A stretch of DNA of 64,000 nucleotides from Gemmatimonadota bacterium (GTDB lineage: Bacteria; Gemmatimonadota; Gemmatimonadetes; Gemmatimonadales; GWC2-71-9), in contig SHZU01000007.1 of NCBI GenBank assembly GCA_009692115.1, positions 119,282 to 183,281 on the forward strand, written 5' to 3'. Below, one piece after another: positions 24,759-33,830 of this stretch; positions within the stretch are counted from its first letter, which is position 1; every line of letters begins with the position of its first letter. The notes beneath the pieces are model-generated. The model had not been told where the DNA came from. It did not search any database and saw nothing but the letters and a program-made list of their open reading frames with translations. The position numbers and the translations under genes were made by a program.

Positions 24759-25162
24759 TTCGATCCCGTTCGGCCGCCATCCGACTGTTGGCGGCGGCGT
24801 TTGCCCTCGGTGGCCTCGTTGGTGGCGCGGCCACCATGCTGGCCGATCGGGGCAACCATTCCCGGTCCGACCACGGCCAAGACGGGCGCCAGGGATACGT
24901 GGCCCGGCTCGACCAAGAACTCGACTTGACCCCGGCGCAGGAGGAGACGGTGAGTGGGGTGTTGCGCCTCCACGAGCCGGTGATGGATTCCATGTTCCGG
25001 GCCATTCGGGCTGAGCATCCCGAGTTGGATCAGCAGCGAATGGCCATTCGCCAGGAGATTCGAGCGTCGCTGACGCCGGAACAATCGACCAAATACGATG
25101 CAATGTTGGCTCGGCGCGACAGCGCGCATCGAGCCCGGAAAGCGAAGAATGGCAACAAGTAA
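24755..25162 (+). CDS. CpxP/Spy-like periplasmic protein (heavy-metal sensor type)
   Basis: 135 residues with an N-terminal membrane/signal segment (IRLLAAAFALGGLVGGAATML). The rest is helical with two LTxxQ motifs (LTPAQEETVSG and LTPEQSTKYDAML), the hallmark of the CpxP/Spy/CnrX group. A His- and Asp-rich stretch (RGNHSRSDHGQDG) could bind metal. GGAGGGA precedes the start. Members sense metals or misfolded protein in the periplasm. Here it sits between the sigma pair and the pump genes, as expected for the sensor of this unit. Confidence 0.75.
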   Translation: MIRSRSAAIRLLAAAFALGGLVGGAATMLADRGNHSRSDHGQDGRQGYVARLDQELDLTPAQEETVSGVLRLHEPVMDSMFRAIRAEHPELDQQRMAIRQEIRASLTPEQSTKYDAMLARRDSAHRARKAKNGNK

Positions 25163-26456
25163 CGAGATGCTCGGGGCCCTGATTGCGATCGGTCTGTTGG
25201 CCGGACCAGGTGCGGCCCAAACCAAGCCGGCGGTCACCTTGGTCGAGGCCCTCGAGCGGTCGGAGCGGGTGCAACCGCGGGTGGTCCAGGCTATGGGCGT
25301 GGTCAAGAACGCCGACGCCCGGGTCCGGTCGTCCAAGGGAGCCTATCTCCCCAACCTCAACGTGTCGACCTCGGCGGCGGAGTTCTTTTCTGAGGGTCAG
25401 CGGGTGGACCAGAGCACCGGTCAGCTGGTTGAGACGAATTCGAGCACCACGAGCTTCAACGGAAGCGTCAACAGTTCGATTGAACTGTTCGACGGATTCC
25501 GGCGGGGGGCTGAGTCCCGATCGGCTCGGGCCAACCGCGAGTCGGCGGTCGAGAGCCTCGAGGACGCCCGGTTCCAGCAAGGCCTCCTCACGACCAACCA
25601 GTTCTTCGATGTACTCGCGGCCACTCAGTTAGGCCGGGTCCGGGAGGCCAGTGTCCGGCGAGCCGATGAGCAGCTCAAGGTCTCGATTGCTCGGCTCCGG
25701 GCCGGCGCCGCGATTCGCTCCGACTCGCTCCGGTCGCTCGTCACGTTAGGCAACGCCCGGGTGCAACTGATCAATGCGGCAACCCAACTGGCAACGGCCG
25801 AAGCCAATCTCGGCCGGCTGATCGGGCTCGATGGGCCGGCGGCCGCGGTCGATGATTCCGGGTTCTATCAGGTCACCGAGGTGCTCGATACCGTCGCGCT
25901 TCGCGCCGAGGCGATAGCCCGGGCCCCCCAGGTGCGGTTGGCCGAGGCGGCGGCCCGGGCGGCAAGGGCTTCGATCGGTGTGGCGCGGGCCGGCTATTGG
26001 CCGACGCTGACGCTGGCCGGGTCCAACTCGATCAACGGGAGCGAACAGAACGACTTCCAGTTCCTCCAACAGCGGCAGGCGAGCTTGACGGTCAACTGGG
26101 CGGTGTTCAACCGGTTCACCCGGGAGCAGAACATCGCCAATCAAACCTCGACCGCCGAAACCGCCGAGGCCAATGCCAACGAGGTCCGTCGCCAAGTGTT
26201 GGCGAGTCTGACCACCCGGCTGGCGGAGCTGGACGCGGCGCGGGTCCGGACCGGCATTTCCCAAACGAGTCTTGCCGCGGCCGGCGAGGATGGGCGAGTG
26301 CAGCAGGAGCGGTACCGCCTCGGGGTCGCGACGATCGTTGACGTGCTCACTTCCCAGGAATCACTCACCCAGGCCGAAGTCGACGCGGTGACCGCCCGGT
26401 TCGATTACCTCCGGGCCAAAGCGCAGATCCAGGCCCTGATTGGACGGAAACTATGA
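25149..26456 (+). CDS. TolC family outer membrane efflux protein
   Basis: About 435 residues with a signal peptide ([18 protein letters not shown]). Two outer membrane efflux protein repeats, each with a long coiled-coil stretch ([53 protein letters not shown]) and the closing [14 protein letters not shown] segment. It forms the trimeric outer-membrane tunnel of a tripartite pump. Start at 25149 overlaps the previous gene; the ATG at 25167 begins the leader directly and is also possible. Confidence 0.92.
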   Translation: MATSNEMLGALIAIGLLAGPGAAQTKPAVTLVEALERSERVQPRVVQAMGVVKNADARVRSSKGAYLPNLNVSTSAAEFFSEGQRVDQSTGQLVETNSSTTSFNGSVNSSIELFDGFRRGAESRSARANRESAVESLEDARFQQGLLTTNQFFDVLAATQLGRVREASVRRADEQLKVSIARLRAGAAIRSDSLRSLVTLGNARVQLINAATQLATAEANLGRLIGLDGPAAAVDDSGFYQVTEVLDTVALRAEAIARAPQVRLAEAAARAARASIGVARAGYWPTLTLAGSNSINGSEQNDFQFLQQRQASLTVNWAVFNRFTREQNIANQTSTAETAEANANEVRRQVLASLTTRLAELDAARVRTGISQTSLAAAGEDGRVQQERYRLGVATIVDVLTSQESLTQAEVDAVTARFDYLRAKAQIQALIGRKL

Positions 26457-27205
26457 CGACTGCCGATATCGGGACCACCGCCGAGCGGATGGCAATCCTG
26501 CCGATCGAGGTCCCGCGCGATGCGGTCATCGTCGTGCGGAACCTGGAACGCGAATATGTCATGGGCAGCGAGACGGTCCGGGCGCTCTGGGGCGTCGACT
26601 TGACCATCCGGCGGAACGAGTTCGTGGCCATCATGGGTCCGTCGGGCTCCGGTAAATCCACCTTGATGAACATGATCGGCTGCCTCGACACCCCGAGCAT
26701 GGGCGAGTACTGGCTCAACGGCTACCGGGTCTCGGACTTGGGCGACGATCAGCTGGCTCGGATCCGGAACAAGGAAATCGGGTTCGTGTTCCAGACCTTC
26801 AACCTGCTCCCCCGGGCCACGGCACTCCAGAACGTCGAGCTGCCGATGGTGTACGCGGGTGTCGGTTCGAAGGAACGCAAGGCGGCTGCAATGCTGGCGC
26901 TCACCCGGGTCGGTTTGGCCGAGCGGATGACCCACCGCCCGAACGAATTGTCGGGCGGCCAGCGGCAACGAGTGGCGATTGCCCGGGCGCTCGTCAACAG
27001 CCCGAGCATCATCCTGGCCGACGAACCGACCGGGAATCTCGACTCGAAGACCAGCGAGGAGATCCTGAAGCTCTTCGACCAGCTGCATAAGGAAGGGCAG
27101 ACCATCGTCTTGGTCACCCACGAACTGGATATTGCCGCGCACGCTCATCGCCAAGTCCACCTCCGGGATGGCAAGGTCGAGCGCGACTTCATGACGGAGA
27201 AGTAA
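26453..27205 (+). CDS. ABC transporter ATP-binding protein (MacB/LolD type)
   Basis: 250 residues. Walker [11 protein letters not shown]-loop [17 protein letters not shown], signature [15 protein letters not shown], Walker [16 protein letters not shown], and His switch in [11 protein letters not shown]. The sequence pattern is that of the MacB/LolD/FtsE mechanotransmission class. In E. coli MacB this domain is fused to the permease; here it is separate. ATGA overlap with the TolC gene. Confidence 0.95.
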   Translation: MTTADIGTTAERMAILPIEVPRDAVIVVRNLEREYVMGSETVRALWGVDLTIRRNEFVAIMGPSGSGKSTLMNMIGCLDTPSMGEYWLNGYRVSDLGDDQLARIRNKEIGFVFQTFNLLPRATALQNVELPMVYAGVGSKERKAAAMLALTRVGLAERMTHRPNELSGGQRQRVAIARALVNSPSIILADEPTGNLDSKTSEEILKLFDQLHKEGQTIVLVTHELDIAAHAHRQVHLRDGKVERDFMTEK

Positions 27206-27207
27206 CG

Positions 27208-28773
27208 ATGGCTACTCGTGGGTGGACCTGGGCGCCGTTGGCGGCGATGGTGGTCCTCGGATGCAAGAAAGAGGAAGTGAAGCTGGTCGTGTATCAGTCG
27301 GTGCCGATCGAACGCCGCGACATCGTTGTGTCGGCGCGAGCCACCGGCACCGTCCTCCCCGATACCGTGGTCGAGGTCAAGTCCAAGGCGTCCGGTGAGA
27401 TTCTCGACATGAAGGTCGAGACCGGATCGGTGGTGACTCGGGGCCAGTTGCTGGTACGGGTCGACCAGCGCGGCCCCCGGAATACGGTCAATCAGGCCGA
27501 AGCCAACCTCGACGTCGGGAAAGCCCGGCTCCAGAACGCCGACGCCCAGCGGCGGCGTTCCGACGAACTGTTCAAGTCCCAGTCCATCACCGAGCAGGAG
27601 CACGAGTCGGCTGTGTTGGCCCTGGCCAACGCTAAGGCCGAAGTGGTCCGGGCCCAGGTCGAGGTCGAGAACGCCCGAATCGCGATGGAGGATACCGACG
27701 TGCTCGCGCCGATCACCGGGACCATCATCGCCAAGAACGTCGAGCGGGGCCAGGTTATTTCCTCGCCGACCCGGGATGTCGGCGGCGGGACCGTGCTCCT
27801 CAAGATGGCCGACTTGAACTTGGTTCAGGTGCGGACGCTGGTCGACGAAACCGATATCGGGAAGATCCGGGCTGGTCTCCGGGCCACGGTAACGGTCGAC
27901 GCCTACCCGAACCAGCCCTTCACCGGTGAGGTGCTCAAGATCGAGCCCCAGGCCGAGACTGCCCAGAACGTGACCATGTTTCCGGTGTTGGTCCGGATCG
28001 ACAATCGGAACGGCCTCCTCAAGCCGGGTATGAACGCCGATGTCGAACTCCACATTGGACGCCGGGACAGTGTCTTGGCGGTGCCCAACGCCGCGCTCCG
28101 GACCCAGCGCGATGTCGCCTCGGCGGCCTCGGTTCTCGGGATCAGCGCGGAGGCCCTGCAGCCGATGCTGCAGGCCGCTCAGGCGCAGGCCGACTCAGCC
28201 AAGGAACTGGCGGCCCGAAACGCTCCCCGTGACTCGGCAAAGCCGGAAGGTGAGGCCGCCAAGCCGGCCGCGGCTGGGGCCAATACGATGACCACGCCGG
28301 ACGGGCGGACCATCACCCTGCCGCCCGGTGTGACCCAGGCGCAAATCCGGGCCATCTTTCAGAAACGGTTCAGCGGTGGGACGCTGGCGGCGAGTGAGCA
28401 GCAGATCATGCAGCAGATGATGCGAGCCGGTGGCCGCGGCGGCGCGGGCGGCGGCCGGCCCCGGACCGGAGGCGGCAATGACTTCCAGTTCGGCGGCAAC
28501 TACATCGTGTTCGTGATGCGAGGCGGACAGGCGACGCCCCTGATGGTGCGGACCGGTCTGACCGATCTCGACTACAGCGAGATCGTGAGTGGTCTGACCG
28601 CGACCGATTCCGTCTTGGTGCTCCCGAGCGCCAGCATGGTTCAGCAGCAGGAAGAATTCCGCAACCGGATGACGAACATGACCGGCGGCGGCGCGGTGCC
28701 CGGGATGCGTTCGACCACCAGCAGCGCGGCCCCGGCTGGTGGCGCCCGCCCGTCAACCGGAGCCCGGCCATGA
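27208..28773 (+). CDS. MacA-like periplasmic adaptor lipoprotein with long low-complexity insertion
   Basis: 521 residues. Lipobox MVVLGC puts a lipid anchor on Cys19. Domains in order: first lipoyl half (VEVKSKASGEILDMKVETGSVV), alpha hairpin (about 95-165), second lipoyl half (VLAPITGTIIAKNVERGQVI), beta barrel (LRATVTVDAYPNQPFTGEV), then VPNAALR. An insertion of about 140 residues follows, rich in Ala, Gln and Gly, before the membrane-proximal strands resume at NYIVFVMRGGQ. It links the MacB permease to TolC. Confidence 0.92.
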   Translation: MATRGWTWAPLAAMVVLGCKKEEVKLVVYQSVPIERRDIVVSARATGTVLPDTVVEVKSKASGEILDMKVETGSVVTRGQLLVRVDQRGPRNTVNQAEANLDVGKARLQNADAQRRRSDELFKSQSITEQEHESAVLALANAKAEVVRAQVEVENARIAMEDTDVLAPITGTIIAKNVERGQVISSPTRDVGGGTVLLKMADLNLVQVRTLVDETDIGKIRAGLRATVTVDAYPNQPFTGEVLKIEPQAETAQNVTMFPVLVRIDNRNGLLKPGMNADVELHIGRRDSVLAVPNAALRTQRDVASAASVLGISAEALQPMLQAAQAQADSAKELAARNAPRDSAKPEGEAAKPAAAGANTMTTPDGRTITLPPGVTQAQIRAIFQKRFSGGTLAASEQQIMQQMMRAGGRGGAGGGRPRTGGGNDFQFGGNYIVFVMRGGQATPLMVRTGLTDLDYSEIVSGLTATDSVLVLPSASMVQQQEEFRNRMTNMTGGGAVPGMRSTTSSAAPAGGARPSTGARP

Positions 28774-29984
28774 TCATCGGCGAAACGGTCAAAGTGGCGC
28801 TCTCGAGCATCCGCGCCAATAAGCTGCGTGCGGCCCTGACGATGCTCGGCATCGTGATCGGCGTCGGCGCCGTCATTGCGGTGGTCGCATTGGGCAGCGG
28901 AGCGCAAAAGGCGGTCGAGGACCGAATCAACGCGCTCGGTGCGAACGTGCTGACGGTGTATCCCGGGCAGTCGTTCTTCGGCGGCCGCTCTTCCGATGTT
29001 CGCGTTAGCCTGACGGTTGATGATGCCGATGCACTCCGAGAGGATGCCCACCTCATTTCCGACGTCGTCCCAGAATTGTCGAGAAGCATGACGGTCGGAT
29101 ACAGTAACCAGAACTTGAACGTGAATATCGTCGGCACCACGCCGAATTTTCTTCCGGTCAAGAATTTTACGATTCTGTACGGCCAAATGTTTACCACCGG
29201 CGACGACGGCGCCCGCCAGCGCTACGCCGTATTGGGCAGCTCGGTGCCGGAAATGCTCGATGTCAATCCAGCCGCACTGCTCAAGCAGTTGATCAGCATC
29301 GGCGGCCAGACGTTTGAGGTCATCGGCGTGTTGGCCAAGAAGGGCGCCGCCATGTCCTGGCAGAATCCTGACGAGCAGATTCTGATCCCCCTCAACACCG
29401 CCAGATTCCGATTGATGGGCACCGATCGGATTCGGCAGGTCAGCCTGAAGGTCAAGGAGGATGTGCCGCTTGAGCAGGGGATGGTCGACATCGAGCGGAT
29501 TCTCCGGCGGGAACACAAGATCCGGCCCGGCGGTGACAACGACTTCCAAATCCGCAATCAGCAGGAAATCCTGGCCACTCAGCAGCAGGCCACCGAGGTG
29601 TTTGGGGTCCTCTTAGCCAGCATCGCGGCCGTGTCCCTGGTCGTCGGCGGCATCGGGATCATGAACATCATGTTGGTGTCGGTCACCGAACGGACCCGGG
29701 AAATCGGGGTCCGCCGGGCGCTTGGTGCGACCCGGCTCAACATTATGAGCCAGTTCTTGATCGAAGCCGTCGTGCTCTGCCTGATGGGCGGGGCGTTTGG
29801 GGTCCTGGTGGGTGCCGGGAGTGCCCGGGTCATGTCCAAACTGCTCGGGTGGAATACGCTCATTTCGCCCACTGCCGTAATCGTGGCCTTCGCCTTCAGC
29901 GCATTCGTCGGACTGTTCTTCGGCTTGTGGCCGGCCCGGCGGGCCGCGAATCTGAACACGATCGACGCCCTTCGTTACGAGTAG
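28770..29984 (+). CDS. MacB-like ABC transporter permease (FtsX domain)
   Basis: 404 residues. Helix 1 (LTMLGIVIGVGAVIAVVALGSGAQ), a periplasmic MacB_PCD domain of about 230 residues, then three helices in the FtsX domain (SIAAVSLVVGGIGIMNIMLVSVTERTREIG, then LIEAVVLCLMGGAFGVLVGAG, then AFAFSAFVGLFFGLWPARRAA). It drives the adaptor and TolC tunnel by mechanotransmission, exporting substrates from the periplasm. Overlaps MacA by ATGA. Confidence 0.94.
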   Translation: MIIGETVKVALSSIRANKLRAALTMLGIVIGVGAVIAVVALGSGAQKAVEDRINALGANVLTVYPGQSFFGGRSSDVRVSLTVDDADALREDAHLISDVVPELSRSMTVGYSNQNLNVNIVGTTPNFLPVKNFTILYGQMFTTGDDGARQRYAVLGSSVPEMLDVNPAALLKQLISIGGQTFEVIGVLAKKGAAMSWQNPDEQILIPLNTARFRLMGTDRIRQVSLKVKEDVPLEQGMVDIERILRREHKIRPGGDNDFQIRNQQEILATQQQATEVFGVLLASIAAVSLVVGGIGIMNIMLVSVTERTREIGVRRALGATRLNIMSQFLIEAVVLCLMGGAFGVLVGAGSARVMSKLLGWNTLISPTAVIVAFAFSAFVGLFFGLWPARRAANLNTIDALRYE

Positions 29985-32299
29985 TGGTCGGCTTCTTGTT
30001 ACTTCAGGTGGTGGGGACTCCACCACCTGCACGGCCGGTGGTCCGGCCGCCGCGGGTCGATACCTCGATTGTCGTTGACGGTAATCTCGACGAGCCCGCT
30101 TGGGCCTCGGCGGCGCTCGTCGGCGGTTTCCATCAGTATCGTCCCCTCGATCAGCAGCCGGCCGAACAGGCCACCACGGTCCGGGTCTGGTATAGTCCGA
30201 CGGCCATCTACTTCGGAATCGTCGCCTACGACCGGAACCCCGGTGCGATTCGCGCCACCTTAGCTGATCGCGACAAGATCGACGAAGATGACCGGGTCCA
30301 GATTTTGTTGGACACCTTCAACGACCGCCGCCGGGCGTTCGTGTTCGGAGTCAATCCGTTCGGGGTCCAGGAAGACGGCGTCCGGAGCGAAGGGAATTCC
30401 GGTGGGGGCGGCGGGGGCGGGCGGGGCGGCGGCGGCGGCGGTGGTGGTGGTGGTGGTGGTGGCACCGGTCTCGACCGGAGTCCGAACTATCTGTTCGATT
30501 CCAAGGGACACATCACGGACAGCGGGTATGTCGTTGAAGTCCGGATCCCGTTCAAGAGCCTTCGCTACCCCAGTGACGAAGAACTCACCTGGGGTTTCAA
30601 TGTGGTCCGTTCGACCCAACGAAGCGGATTCGAAGACACCTGGACCGATGCCCGCCGCGGCAATACGAGTTTTCTCTCCCAGGCCGGCTTCCTGGCCGGG
30701 ATGGCAGGCATCAGGCGCGGCGTGGTCACCGAGGTGCAGCCGTTCATTACCGCCGCCGCCGCCGGCCTGATCGATACCACGACGGGGCGTTTCAGTCGCC
30801 AGTCGCTCAATCCGGATGTCGGGGTCAATTTCCGGCTTGGCTTTACCAGCCTGGCCGTTGACGGGACCATCAACCCTGATTTCAGTCAAGTCGAGTCTGA
30901 CGCCGGGCAAGTGACGCTCAACGAGCGATTCGCGCTCTTTTTCCCGGAGCGGCGTCCGTTCTTCCTCGAGGGCATCGAGCTCTTTCAAACCCCGGGGTCG
31001 ATCGTTTACACCCGCCGGATTGCCAATCCGGTGGCGGGTGGCAAAGTCACCGGGAAGTTCGGGAGGGTCGGGATTGCCCACCTCTCGGCCGTCGACGAAC
31101 ACAACGATGAGACCACCGGCGAAAGAACCCATCCATTCGTCAGCGTCACCCGGGTTCGCTCCGACATCGGGGCCAATTCGCTGGCCGGTGCCACCGTGAC
31201 GAATCGTTCGATCAGTGGCGGGTTCAGCCGAACGGTGTCGGCCGATTCACGATTGGCGCTCGGGACGCTGTACGCCTTCAGTGCCAACCTTGCTAACTCG
31301 TGGCATCGTGACAGTACCGGAACCGTGAGCGCGCCGGCGTGGTCGGTCGGGTTCGACCGAACCGGTCGATCGGTGGGGTTCAGCTACAGTGTCGAGGGCC
31401 GGGACCCTGGGTTCGAGGCCGCTTTGGGATTCGTGCCCCGCGTTGGTGATGTCAATCTCCGGGCGTTCAACCGGCTGACCATCTTCGGCAAGCGGGGCGC
31501 CTTCTTCGAGGGCATCACGCTGTTTGCCGGAGCCAGCCGCTATTGGGACTATCGGCGGTTCGGCCAGGACCAGCCGACCGAAGGCGATCAGAGCTTGTCC
31601 GGCTTCGGCCGGCTTCGGGGTGGCTGGAGCTATGGGTGGAGTACCCGGCTCGGGTTTGTCGACTTTAATCCCGACCTCTACGAAGGGACCCAACAACTGG
31701 TCAACGGTCAGTTGGTCCCCTATCGCGGCCTGGCCCGCCTCGAGAAGGCCGTCGAGGTCTCCCTCAACGCGAGCACCCCGAACCTCCGCCAGGGGAGTGC
31801 CAACATTCGGGTGAGCCGGCGGGAGGTCGGGATCTTCTCGGAAGCCTCCGAGGCGCGCGAGTTCCAGTTCTCCGCGGAGGCCGAGATTCGGCCCCATCGG
31901 TGGGTCCGCCTCGAGGGGAACTGGGTCTATTCCAAGCTGATCCGAGAACGCGACGGCAGTGAGTTCGGCCGGACCATGATCCCCCGGCTCCGGCTCGAGT
32001 TCCAGCCCAACCGGACCTATTTCCTCCGGGTGATTACGGAGTACCGGTCGGAGCGGCTGGCGGAACGCCGGAGCGCCACGACGGGAGACCTGCTCTATGT
32101 CGACGGGCTCCCGTCCGAGGCGACCAACACCAACCGCTTCCGGGTCGATGTCCTGCTGTCGTTCCAGCCTGCGCCCGGTACGGTGGCGTTCTTCGGCTAC
32201 GGCGCCGGCTACGACGGCGAGCGGAACCTGACCCTCCGGGACTTGGTGAAACAGGACGACGGGTTTTTCTTCAAGCTCGCCTACCAATTCCGGCACTAA
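29984..32299 (+). CDS. DUF5916 outer-membrane protein with N-terminal carbohydrate-binding-like domain
   Basis: About 771 residues from GTG 29984, which overlaps the MacB stop (TAGTG) and begins a short hydrophobic leader (VVGFLLLQVVG). The CBM9-like domain (VDGNLDEPAWASA... to about 230) is followed by the DUF5916 barrel with NPDFSQVESDAGQVTLNERF and LFFPERRPFFLEG, both typical of the family, and an aromatic C-terminus (LAYQFRH). A run of 20 glycines broken by one Arg interrupts the first domain. Function unknown; often co-exists with exported peptidases. Confidence 0.88.
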   Translation: MVGFLLLQVVGTPPPARPVVRPPRVDTSIVVDGNLDEPAWASAALVGGFHQYRPLDQQPAEQATTVRVWYSPTAIYFGIVAYDRNPGAIRATLADRDKIDEDDRVQILLDTFNDRRRAFVFGVNPFGVQEDGVRSEGNSGGGGGGGRGGGGGGGGGGGGGTGLDRSPNYLFDSKGHITDSGYVVEVRIPFKSLRYPSDEELTWGFNVVRSTQRSGFEDTWTDARRGNTSFLSQAGFLAGMAGIRRGVVTEVQPFITAAAAGLIDTTTGRFSRQSLNPDVGVNFRLGFTSLAVDGTINPDFSQVESDAGQVTLNERFALFFPERRPFFLEGIELFQTPGSIVYTRRIANPVAGGKVTGKFGRVGIAHLSAVDEHNDETTGERTHPFVSVTRVRSDIGANSLAGATVTNRSISGGFSRTVSADSRLALGTLYAFSANLANSWHRDSTGTVSAPAWSVGFDRTGRSVGFSYSVEGRDPGFEAALGFVPRVGDVNLRAFNRLTIFGKRGAFFEGITLFAGASRYWDYRRFGQDQPTEGDQSLSGFGRLRGGWSYGWSTRLGFVDFNPDLYEGTQQLVNGQLVPYRGLARLEKAVEVSLNASTPNLRQGSANIRVSRREVGIFSEASEAREFQFSAEAEIRPHRWVRLEGNWVYSKLIRERDGSEFGRTMIPRLRLEFQPNRTYFLRVITEYRSERLAERRSATTGDLLYVDGLPSEATNTNRFRVDVLLSFQPAPGTVAFFGYGAGYDGERNLTLRDLVKQDDGFFFKLAYQFRH
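30401..30463 (+). repeat. glycine-codon microsatellite (GGC/GGT run)
   Basis: 21 codons in a row, 20 Gly and one Arg, ending in five GGC followed by seven GGT and one GGC. It is a triplet repeat inside the DUF5916 gene, so slippage would change linker length without shifting frame. Confidence 0.9.
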
Positions 32300-33294
32300 T
32301 GTCTTCGTCCATCATTCTCGGTACCGGCCGCGCCGTCCCGGCCCGGACCGTCACCAATGCCGAGTTTGCCACCTCGATGGATACCTCCGACGAGTGGATT
32401 CGGACCCGGACCGGGATTCGGGAGCGGCACTGGATTACCCCGGGAGAAACCGGGGTCGATCTCGGCCTCGCGGCCACCCGTCAGGCGCTCGAGATGGCAC
32501 AGTTGAACGCCACCGACCTCGATGCCATCATCTACGCGACCATCAGCCCGGACCATTTTCTGCCCGGCAATGGGGTCTTCCTCCAGCGGAAACTCGGGGT
32601 CGGGACCATCCCGGCGTTCGACATCCGGCTCCAGTGTGCCGGCTTTGTCTACGCGATCTCGATGGCGGATGCCTTTGTCCGGGGCGGGGTCTACCGGAAG
32701 GTGCTGGTCGTTGGCCAGGAGATTCAATCGACCCGGATGGACGTGAGCCCCCGGGGGCGTCATACGGCCGTGCTCTTTGCCGACGGCGCCGGCGCCGTGG
32801 TGCTCGGCGTCACCGACGACCCCAACCGTGGCATTCTGACGTTCGATCTCCACGCCGAGGGGGCTCACGCAGAGAAGCTCTGGGTTGACGAGCCGGGCGC
32901 GATCTACAACCCCACCGTTGACGCCGAGCGGTACCGGGAAGGCCGCTACTTCCTCCAGATGGACGGGAAGGAGGTCTATCGGAATGCGGTGGTTCGGATG
33001 CCGGAGTCGGTCCGCACTTGTCTCGACCGAGTCGGCGTGTCCGCAGCGGCGCTTAAGCTGGTCATCCCGCACCAGGCGAATCTCCGGATTTCCGAGGTGG
33101 TTCAGAAAGAACTCGGGCTCCGGGACGACCAGATCTACAACAACATCGAACGCTACGGGAATACGACCGCCGCGACGATTCCGATTGCGCTGGACGAGTG
33201 CGTGCGGGCCGGCCGCCTCGGGCCCGGCGACTTGGTGGCAATGACCGCGTTTGGATCAGGATTTGTCTGGGGGAGCGTTCTGCTCCGGTGGTAG
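32299..33294 (+). CDS. fabH: 3-oxoacyl-ACP synthase III (KAS III)
   Basis: 331 residues, normal FabH length. Catalytic Cys in QCAGFVYAIS, His in IPHQANLRIS, Asn in RYGNTTAATIP. It condenses an acyl-CoA starter with malonyl-ACP to begin fatty-acid synthesis, or a related starter for a special lipid. It is not beside other fatty-acid genes; instead it overlaps the DUF5916 stop by one base (TAATG) at the end of the efflux chain. A second function in making an envelope lipid is therefore possible. Confidence 0.92.
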   Translation: MSSSIILGTGRAVPARTVTNAEFATSMDTSDEWIRTRTGIRERHWITPGETGVDLGLAATRQALEMAQLNATDLDAIIYATISPDHFLPGNGVFLQRKLGVGTIPAFDIRLQCAGFVYAISMADAFVRGGVYRKVLVVGQEIQSTRMDVSPRGRHTAVLFADGAGAVVLGVTDDPNRGILTFDLHAEGAHAEKLWVDEPGAIYNPTVDAERYREGRYFLQMDGKEVYRNAVVRMPESVRTCLDRVGVSAAALKLVIPHQANLRISEVVQKELGLRDDQIYNNIERYGNTTAATIPIALDECVRAGRLGPGDLVAMTAFGSGFVWGSVLLRW

Positions 33295-33544
33295 CGTTCA
33301 GGTCGTGACCAGCGAGTATTTCCGGGAGTTCCGATGTTGGGCACTTCGACCGTCGGGTGTTTCGGCATTCGGTCTCCGGCATGCGGCGATCATTGGAAGT
33401 CGCTGAACCGGCTTCCCGGCTCGCGATTTTGGGCGTACTGGTCGTAGTATCGGCAGGTCATTGGAGGGATGAAGTCTGAAACCGGAGTGCGGTTGGTTGC
33501 GTACTGCGACAACGGTTAAGTCGTTGACACACAAGGGGGTTCAG
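33295..33544. other. intergenic stretch of 250 bases, possible small ORF
   Basis: No clear gene. One short frame (33381-33479, +, 32 residues) encodes a basic start and a hydrophobic stretch (SRLAILGVLVVVSAGHW) but lacks a good ribosome-binding site. No convincing promoter or hairpin seen. Confidence 0.3.
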
Positions 33545-33811
33545 ATGTTTGAGTTGATCTCGCTCGGGATTGCGGTGGCCGGGTCCGTCTTTGCGTTCGG
33601 GTTTGCCCGGGGTTTTGTGCGGCGCCGGCTCCGGTTTGTCGATGCGGCCAAATCGCCGGTGGCACCGCTGATCGCGGGGGGCCTGGCGATGGTGATTGCG
33701 TCGCCGTTGACCATCTTACCGCTGATTACCTGGCTGACGGCGGCGTTGGTGGGGATCGGCACCGGGCTCGGTACGGCCAGCGGAATCAAGGCCCTTCGAA
33801 GCGGAGACTGA
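33545..33811 (+). CDS. small membrane protein, 88 residues, unknown function
   Basis: Start ATG 33545 with GGGGG 5-9 bases upstream. One helix at the N-terminus (ISLGIAVAGSVFAFGFARGFV), a basic RRRLRF loop, and two further helices (PLIAGGLAMVIASPLTILPLITWLTAALVGIGTGLG). Many Gly and Ala. Not recognised; it stands alone between two intergenic gaps. Confidence 0.6.
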   Translation: MFELISLGIAVAGSVFAFGFARGFVRRRLRFVDAAKSPVAPLIAGGLAMVIASPLTILPLITWLTAALVGIGTGLGTASGIKALRSGD

Positions 33812-33830
33812 AAAAGATCCAATCAATGGG

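Noticed and set aside
33522..33528. TTGACA as a -35 box for the small membrane gene
   Set aside because: It is only about 17-22 bases from the start codon and has no -10 element at a proper distance.
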